In this document: positions 6,821 to 10,790 of the stretch, piece by piece
How the letters are laid out: each line of letters opens with the position of its first letter
How positions within the stretch are numbered: the stretch's first letter is position 1
From: CAYVMN01 sp964452575
Lineage (GTDB): Bacteria; Desulfobacterota; DSM-4660; Desulfatiglandales; Desulfatiglandaceae
Reading direction: 5' to 3'
NCBI GenBank assembly: GCA_964452575.1
Contig: CAYVMN010000157.1
Span: 1-10,790, forward strand
DNA length: 10,790 nt
The notes under the pieces: model-generated
What the model saw: only the letters and a program-made list of their open reading frames with translations
The model's database searches: none
Told to the model about the DNA's origin: nothing
Translations under genes and position numbers: made by a program

Positions 6821-6845
6821 CATAAAAAGATCTCTTTCTTAATTC

Positions 6846-7112
6846 TTATACCGCGTCCTTCAAGGCCTTGCCTGCCACAAACTTTGGTACCTTCTTGGCC
6901 TTGATCTTGATTGTTTCCCCGGTCTGCGGATTTCTCCCTTTCCGGGCCTTTCTTCTCTCTACCTTAAAGGTCCCGAAACCAACGAGCGTCACCGTCTCCT
7001 TCTTTTTCAGTGCCTTAGTGATGGACGAGAAGACACAGTCCACCGCTGCCTGAGCCGCCTTTTTGGTGCCCACGACGCTGGCCACCTCGTTGACTAAATC
7101 TCCCTTGTTCAT
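6846..7112 (-). CDS. HU-family DNA-binding protein
   Basis: An 88-residue histone-like protein that dimerises and bends DNA; it helps compact the nucleoid. The N-terminal helices (1-38) carry MNKGDLVNEV and the dimer core. The beta arm has GFGTFKV (45-51), and ARKGRNPQTGETI (56-68) contains the intercalating proline (Pro62). KAKKVPKFVAGKALK (71-85) is the classic C-terminus. An upstream ATG at 7130 is rejected: the sequence AGGAGG (7120-7125) lies inside that extension, seven bases before the ATG at 7112, where the family sequence begins. Lys/Arg content is high, as expected. It is not possible to say from sequence alone whether it acts as HU or IHF-like; there is no partner gene here. Confidence 0.95.
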   Translation of the reverse strand: MNKGDLVNEVASVVGTKKAAQAAVDCVFSSITKALKKKETVTLVGFGTFKVERRKARKGRNPQTGETIKIKAKKVPKFVAGKALKDAV

Positions 7113-7119
7113 GTCCTTT

Positions 7120-7125
7120 CCTCCT
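7120..7125 (-). promoter_or_regulatory. ribosome binding site deciding the HU start
   Basis: AGGAGG on the minus strand, seven bases before the ATG at 7112. It makes the six-residue longer reading from 7130 unlikely. Confidence 0.8.
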
Positions 7126-7175
7126 TTCAATTAAGTGGTTGGTTTAGGATTGCCCCATTACTAACACTTTCAGAA

Positions 7176-7199
7176 GACCCCCACCAAACCAGAGGGGTC
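7176..7199 (-). repeat. inverted repeat in the HU leader
   Basis: GACCCC and GGGGTC form a 6-base perfect stem around a 12-base loop between the lipoprotein gene and HU. There is no T-run after it on the minus strand, so it is at best a weak terminator of the lipoprotein transcript or a leader structure. No convincing HU promoter was seen in 7131-7363. Confidence 0.35.
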
Positions 7200-7363
7200 C
7201 ACCTTTTGCTATTACAGGAGGATAGCCGTAACCATCCCGGACCAAGAGATAGGAGCTATGGCCATAAGGCCCTTACGGAAAGGCTATAAACCCTGATCAT
7301 TCCCGAGGCCGGCCAAACCGAATCCCCCTATTCGCTGTTATAGTAATAAGTTCTGCAGCAGGG

Positions 7364-7585
7364 TTAATCTAGGGCAGGACCCTCTTTTGGTATGCCCCAC
7401 CATCCTTGTTTCGAGGATTCCTTTCCCGTCTGTACCGTGGGCTTCTTGTAGCCGTACCAACTGTATCTCAAGTGATCCCAATTCTTATATACAGTATCGT
7501 GCTCCCAAAATTCAGATTGTTTTCCCACCGCACCACACCCGGACAAAAATAGGCCGATGAAGAGAACCAAGAAGAACCTTTTCAT
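7364..7585 (-). CDS. small lipoprotein of unknown function
   Basis: A 73-residue protein with a lipoprotein signal: Lys2/Arg3, hydrophobic 4-14, and lipobox LSGC with Cys17 as the lipidated residue. The mature part is only about 57 residues. It is rich in Trp and Tyr (WEHDTVYKNWDHLRY, 27-41, then SWYGYKKPT, 42-50) and ends near GWWGIPKEG (61-69). There is no residue pattern suggesting an enzyme. Similar short lipoproteins with a YxWYGYK-like stretch seem familiar from sulfate-reducing Deltaproteobacteria, but I cannot name a family. AGGAGG lies nine bases before the ATG. The charge pattern after Cys17 gives no clear inner-membrane retention signal. It probably faces the periplasm from the outer membrane. 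Confidence 0.8.
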   Translation of the reverse strand: MKRFFLVLFIGLFLSGCGAVGKQSEFWEHDTVYKNWDHLRYSWYGYKKPTVQTGKESSKQGWWGIPKEGPALD

Positions 7586-7641
7586 CTGTTTAGACCTCCT
7601 TCTTAAGAAATTACTGATGGGCTTTCTTTCCCTTCGGGATA

Positions 7642-7660
7642 TCCTGAAAAAATGTCAGGA
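7642..7660. repeat. inverted repeat upstream of the lipoprotein gene
   Basis: TCCTGA (7642-7647) and TCAGGA (7655-7660) are exact complements with an AT-rich 7-base centre. It lies in the transcribed leader, if the promoter at 7731-7760 is right. It could be a leader hairpin or an operator. Confidence 0.35.
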
Positions 7661-7730
7661 CTTCTCCTCCCTACTAAGTCGCCAGCATTACTCTTGTCAT
7701 GCGGGATTAACCGGTCTTCCCTGACAGGGC

Positions 7731-7760
7731 TTTTTACCCTGAGAATCCCTGTTTGGTCAA
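7731..7760 (-). promoter_or_regulatory. candidate promoter of the lipoprotein gene
   Basis: TTGACC (7760-7755), an 18-base spacer and TAAAAA (7736-7731) on the minus strand. It begins directly after the terminator of the glycosyltransferase unit, an arrangement that fits a new transcription unit. The -10 box is poor. Confidence 0.35.
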
Positions 7761-7761
7761 G

Positions 7762-7788
7762 AAAAAACTGAAGAATTTGAGCCTTCAG
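7762..7788 (-). terminator. terminator after the glycosyltransferase gene
   Basis: On the minus strand CTGAAG (7788-7783), a 9-base loop and CTTCAG (7773-7768) form a perfect 6-pair stem, followed at once by six T (7767-7762). It lies about 58 bases after the stop at 7846. Confidence 0.65.
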
Positions 7789-7845
7789 GCCCAGGAAATC
7801 GCTATATTCTTGCCTTTGGCGGATCTCACCCCCATTGTTCGTCAG

Positions 7846-9057
7846 TCAAAAGACCCTCCTCAGCCTCTCTCTCAAGTTCTCGCTGGCAGTAAAATCCATC
7901 ATTTCTTCCCATAGTCGCTTCATACGGAAAAACCGGCGACAGGCGTTCTCCTGAGGTGTCGCCTGGACCCGTGCTATTTCTATGTTTCTAAGGGCCTCTT
8001 TGGCATCGGCTCCTTTGCCCTGGGAAAGGTAATGGGCTGCCAGGGCCTTGGAGGCCATGGCGATCTTATCTTCAAGATCATCCCCGAGGAATGCGCCAGG
8101 GTAAGGTTGAAGCGATTCTACTGAGACATGGGCCATGTCTTGTGTCGCTTCCTGGTCTCTCAGCTTTGCCCTCTCGAGGACAAACCTGTATATGTCTTCC
8201 CTGAGCTGCTTCCATATGGGGTAGGTCTTGGCAGGTGGCAGGTGCCTGATGGACAGGGTGTTATCCAGAAAGAATCTGTATCCAAAGATCTTCATGTTTA
8301 TGAGGAAATCAATATCCTCTCCCCTGGTCACAAATGGATCAAAGGGGATGCGGATAAAGACCTTTCTGTGGACAACCATATTTCCACCAAAGACGAAAGG
8401 GGTTTCCTTTAGCCGTGGGCCTCTACCGATGATCTTCTCAAAGGCCTCATTCATCCTATCCAGCTTGTCCCAATATTCCATCCACGGTTTCTTATCGGCC
8501 TTTATACGCCAGTCGCCGTCGGGCCGGAGGTAGTAGCCGGCCACAGCACCAACGAACCCGATGTTCAAGTCCTTGCCAATGAACTCTCGTGCCTTTCCCA
8601 TGAATTCTGGGTCTTCAAATACCTCATCGTCGTCGATAAGCATAGCGATGTCAGATGAGAAAAGATGGGGGAGAAAAAGGCAGAGATTGCGGATGTTCGA
8701 GTACCCGCGAAGTTTCAAGAGGTCCAAATATCCCCCTCCTCCTGACTCCCGCATTACTTCATGTATCTGCCTTAGGTGGGAATGACTGAAGAGATAGGTC
8801 TTGACATGGGATGGTGCTGATGAGATGACATGGGAGACCTTTTCCTCGACCCTCGCCTGGATATCTTCGGCATTGGCCGCTGCAATGACCACGAGCTCGA
8901 AGTCCTTGTCCTCGAGTACGCCAAGGCTTTCCAGTGCCCTTCCCAAGGTGCCTTCTTGCTCAATCGGAGTGGGGTGATCATAGACTGCGTCCGTATGCTT
9001 GATTCCCTCAGTGCTTTCCCTTGCCCAGTAAGATGGAATAACCATGGTTGTCTTCAT
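7846..9057 (-). CDS. GT-A-fold (family 2-like) glycosyltransferase
   Basis: A predicted cytosolic transferase that moves a sugar from a nucleotide donor; donor and acceptor are unknown. From the ATG at 9057 it has 403 residues. The N-terminus MKTTMVIPSYWARE (1-14) is the first beta strand of a GT-A fold. The metal-binding DxD-type motif is LIDDDEVFEDPEF (140-152). FVFGGNMVVHRKVF (221-234) and RGEDIDFLINMKIFGY (245-260) supply the acceptor-side acidic residues expected of family 2, and His272 follows. Residues from about 285 are an extra helical region. It has no membrane helix. An upstream extension to 9120 is rejected because GAGGG lies seven bases before the ATG at 9057 and the extension does not look like family sequence. 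It follows the metallo-hydrolase gene by 73 bases, in the same direction, and ends in a terminator. Confidence 0.85.
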   Translation of the reverse strand: MKTTMVIPSYWARESTEGIKHTDAVYDHPTPIEQEGTLGRALESLGVLEDKDFELVVIAAANAEDIQARVEEKVSHVISSAPSHVKTYLFSHSHLRQIHEVMRESGGGGYLDLLKLRGYSNIRNLCLFLPHLFSSDIAMLIDDDEVFEDPEFMGKAREFIGKDLNIGFVGAVAGYYLRPDGDWRIKADKKPWMEYWDKLDRMNEAFEKIIGRGPRLKETPFVFGGNMVVHRKVFIRIPFDPFVTRGEDIDFLINMKIFGYRFFLDNTLSIRHLPPAKTYPIWKQLREDIYRFVLERAKLRDQEATQDMAHVSVESLQPYPGAFLGDDLEDKIAMASKALAAHYLSQGKGADAKEALRNIEIARVQATPQENACRRFFRMKRLWEEMMDFTASENLRERLRRVF

Positions 9058-9130
9058 AGGGGAACCCTCTTGATCAGATATCTGCTGAGTGACCACTATC
9101 CGGATACCATCAACGAGCAACCATCATCCC

Positions 9131-10021
9131 CTACAACTTCACAAACCTATCCCCGTCCCTTTTGACAATACCTTTATCTATAAGCCTTTCCAGATGCTTC
9201 TTCATGAGCGCCCGCTCGCCGAACTCGAAAAAGGCCTTTGGCTCCCTCGGCCTGCCATAGATAATCCAGGCACCGACAATATCCTCTAAGGTCCGGGGTT
9301 CCTCCAGGAGATTCATCAGTTTCCCTTCCCTCTCGTCGATAACCCCAAGGTATTGATCCCAGAGGTCCCCCGGGGATTCCTCAAATACCCCGGTCTCGTG
9401 TGCAGCGAGCCATACCCTGGCAGGGACATTTCGTAGGCGGTTTACAGACCTGATAGTTTCTTCGATGCTAGATTCAACATCACCATACCATGGCCCGAAC
9501 TTGGTGAGGTCGTAGTCCCCCAGGAAGACTACCTCCAGCTCTTTAAACCATAACGACACATGGCCAGGAGTATGTCCAGGGGTGCTTATCACTTCCACTG
9601 TCGTATCACCTAACGGAATAACCTCTCCATCCCTCAAAAAGCCATATGGCCTCCGAGGCCGGAAATGGAAATCTCCCCCTAATAAGACCCTCCACTGCTC
9701 GCGCTCGTCCTCGTCATACATCCCATAGGCATCCAGGAAGAGCTCCACATCGGAAATCGGGGGTGCATCTCTTTCTGAGATAGACAATGGCAGGCCATCA
9801 AATAGATCCAGGTGCATCAGGTGATCTTCATGCCAGTGGCTCAGCCAGACCGCCTCAATGTCGTTATTTTCTCGCATTTGGGCGAGCCTTTTCCTGTTAG
9901 AGGCAGGATCAATCAGGATCCCGCCGCCTTCAATATAGATCGAATGGCAAAATGGATAACTACCGCTGTTTTCTCCGGGAATAAACCACAGAGGGCCGAA
10001 ACGTCTCTCTTCCATAATCAT
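9131..10021 (-). CDS. metallo-beta-lactamase-fold hydrolase with C-terminal winged-helix-like domain
   Basis: A 296-residue putative metal hydrolase. The zinc motif HWHEDH (62-67) gives ligands His62, His64, Asp66 and His67. His150 in TPGHTPGH (147-154), Asp169 in FLGDYD and probably His208 in AAHETG complete a two-metal site like that of glyoxalase II and LACTB2. Residues from about 240 (TLEDIVGAWIIYGRPRE, then KHLERLIDKGIVKRDGDRFV) look like the C-terminal winged helix of LACTB2-type proteins. The substrate could be a thioester, nucleic acid or phosphodiester; the sequence does not decide. No signal peptide, so cytosolic. The ATG at 10021 has AGGAG five bases upstream; a second ATG two codons on is possible. 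It begins 36 bases after the membrane-protein gene and precedes the glycosyltransferase. Confidence 0.88.
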   Translation of the reverse strand: MIMEERRFGPLWFIPGENSGSYPFCHSIYIEGGGILIDPASNRKRLAQMRENNDIEAVWLSHWHEDHLMHLDLFDGLPLSISERDAPPISDVELFLDAYGMYDEDEREQWRVLLGGDFHFRPRRPYGFLRDGEVIPLGDTTVEVISTPGHTPGHVSLWFKELEVVFLGDYDLTKFGPWYGDVESSIEETIRSVNRLRNVPARVWLAAHETGVFEESPGDLWDQYLGVIDEREGKLMNLLEEPRTLEDIVGAWIIYGRPREPKAFFEFGERALMKKHLERLIDKGIVKRDGDRFVKL

Positions 10022-10057
10022 ATGATCTCCTAAGAAAAACCTCCTGCCGCCAAGGGG

Positions 10058-10510
10058 TCAATAATTCCGTCGCTCCAAATGGAGTGCTGCCTTGACCTTA
10101 TTATTGATTTCGTGTCTCAGGTCTTTGTGTCCCTCGCCGAGCAGGACCACAAACACACCCAAGACAATGATGATGGAGCCTACCCACCTCAAGACATTCA
10201 CATCTTCGTTTAGATACATCTTTCCGATTATTGCGGCAAATATGTATGTAAGAGAGGTGATAGGTAAGACAAGGCTAAGGTCACCCAGGGAGAATGCCAC
10301 CAGGAGTAATCCAAAAAATGCTGCATGACAGATAACGCCAGTCACGATAATCGGATCTCTGGCTGCCAAGCCTATATACTGCAGAGAGGTGGACCAAAAG
10401 GGACCGGACCACTCCAGTTCCTGCAACGCCCGCAACCCCTTACTGAGGAGTCCATTTCCAACCGAGACAATGATGGTCCCTATAAACATCACGATAACTG
10501 CCTTAAACAT
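10058..10510 (-). CDS. half-size EamA/DMT-type membrane protein
   Basis: A 150-residue protein with four hydrophobic segments (about 5-22, 54-72, 76-98 and 106-125) and a charged cytosolic-looking tail (126-150). The core LVLPITSLTYIFAAIIGKMY (80-99), then NEDV with Glu102, and RWVGSIIIVLGVFVVL (108-123) resembles one EamA repeat. The layout is like the single-repeat ArnE/ArnF flippase subunits of lipid A modification. A loop of about 30 residues between helices 1 and 2 is longer than in small multidrug resistance proteins. Such half-size proteins work as dimers; the substrate is unknown. The neighbouring glycosyltransferase makes a lipid-linked sugar possible, but this is inference. GGAG lies seven bases before the ATG. 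Probably the first gene of a three-gene unit. Confidence 0.8.
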   Translation of the reverse strand: MFKAVIVMFIGTIIVSVGNGLLSKGLRALQELEWSGPFWSTSLQYIGLAARDPIIVTGVICHAAFFGLLLVAFSLGDLSLVLPITSLTYIFAAIIGKMYLNEDVNVLRWVGSIIIVLGVFVVLLGEGHKDLRHEINNKVKAALHLERRNY

Positions 10511-10544
10511 TTCTATTCTCCATTAGATTCTTGCCTGTTCGATG

Positions 10545-10561
10545 TGAGAGATTATCTCTCA
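10545..10561. repeat. palindrome upstream of the EamA-type gene
   Basis: TGAGAGA (10545-10551), TTA, TCTCTCA (10555-10561) is a perfect inverted repeat 35 bases upstream of the ATG at 10510. On the minus strand it contains GATAAT, a near-consensus -10 box, but no -35 box is visible at the right distance. It may be an operator over the promoter. On the plus strand it is followed by AAATTTTTT and so also resembles a weak terminator. Confidence 0.4.
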
Positions 10562-10610
10562 AAATTTTTTGGGTGCGGCTCTTTTAGAACGACCTTAAAA
10601 AGTAACGATA

Positions 10611-10769
10611 TTAGTGAGTTAGTCTTTCGACAGCCTCAACTATTAGTTTCCTGTTGCGCAAATACCATTTTGGGAAAAGGATATATTCATATTTTGGCCA
10701 CCAATGGGGATGGTCGCGGGTAACGATGAGAGGACTTTTTGGACCTGTGCGGTTAGTATTTTCATGATT
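10611..10769 (-). pseudogene. possible gene remnant (start-less open frame)
   Basis: A minus-strand frame of 52 codons ends in TAA at 10611. It is closed upstream by TGA at 10770-10772 and has no ATG, GTG or TTG that would keep most of it. Its residues look protein-like (SPLIVTRDHPHWWPKYEY, then ILFPKWYLRNRKLIVEAVERL), with an amphipathic end. It may be the tail of a gene disrupted by a frameshift, since a second minus-strand frame is open to the window edge. I do not recognise it and chance cannot be excluded. The rest of 10511-10790 is AT-rich with nothing else recognisable. Confidence 0.25.
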
Positions 10770-10790
10770 TCAAGCAGCGAGTTTGAAGGC

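Larger units (their letters stand above)
6531..6845. other. 315-base intergenic region between HU and atpZ genes
   Basis: No gene was found here. On the minus strand it holds, in order, the HU terminator (6781-6820), a perfect inverted repeat (6697-6721), the atp promoter (6655-6684) and a hairpin-rich leader (6543-6600). These are listed separately. Confidence 0.7.

Noticed and set aside
7201..7340. Possible tRNA or small RNA in the GC-rich stretch between the lipoprotein and HU genes (ATTCGGTTT resembles a T-arm).
   Set aside because: No cloverleaf or complementary acceptor stem could be found; only short, unrelated inverted repeats such as ATGGCCAT are present.
9058..9120. Longer N-terminus of the glycosyltransferase starting at 9120.
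   Set aside because: The ribosome binding site at 9065-9069 and the start of the GT-A fold at MKTTMVIPSY support the ATG at 9057.

Overview
The window looks like chromosomal DNA of a Gram-negative anaerobe, most likely a member of the former Deltaproteobacteria (Desulfobacterota). I infer this from several features. A redox repressor (Rex) sits beside ATP synthase genes. The F0 genes (atpZ-atpI-atpB-atpE) form a cluster without the F1 and b-subunit genes. The c subunit carries an N-terminal signal peptide, and a small lipoprotein is present. This is inference from gene content; no rRNA or other taxonomic marker is present. I saw no tRNA, rRNA, CRISPR array, insertion sequence or phage gene.

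Left part (1-4055, plus strand): after about 225 bases with a candidate promoter, a two-gene unit encodes PdxA (pyridoxal 5'-phosphate synthesis; TTG start with a good ribosome binding site) and full-length UvrA (nucleotide excision repair). The two genes are joined by an ATGA overlap. UvrA runs convergently into rex, and the two coding regions overlap by 20 bases. A long imperfect hairpin covers that junction.

Middle part (4036-6530, minus strand): the F0 cluster is transcribed atpZ, atpI, atpB, atpE and ends in a strong intrinsic terminator. The redox-sensing repressor gene rex follows. A near-consensus Rex operator lies over the usual-looking upstream GTG start of rex. This suggests autoregulation and a start further downstream. 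The leader of the atp cluster holds a good sigma-70 promoter, a perfect inverted repeat just upstream of it, and a terminator-like hairpin between promoter and first gene, which could be an attenuator.

Right part (6787-10510, minus strand): genes are, in transcription order, a half-size EamA-type membrane protein, a metallo-beta-lactamase-fold hydrolase with a C-terminal winged-helix-like segment, and a GT-A-type glycosyltransferase. These three are closely spaced, probably one operon, and end in a terminator. Next come a small lipoprotein of unknown function with its own candidate promoter, then a single HU-family DNA-binding protein with a terminator. The last 280 bases (10511-10790) are more AT-rich. 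They hold a palindrome near the membrane-protein gene and a start-less open frame that may be a gene remnant.

Most of the window is ordinary housekeeping sequence. The points most worth a second look are the Rex operator and its effect on the rex start, the structured atp leader, the c-subunit ion-site composition, and the uncharacterised membrane protein / hydrolase / glycosyltransferase operon.
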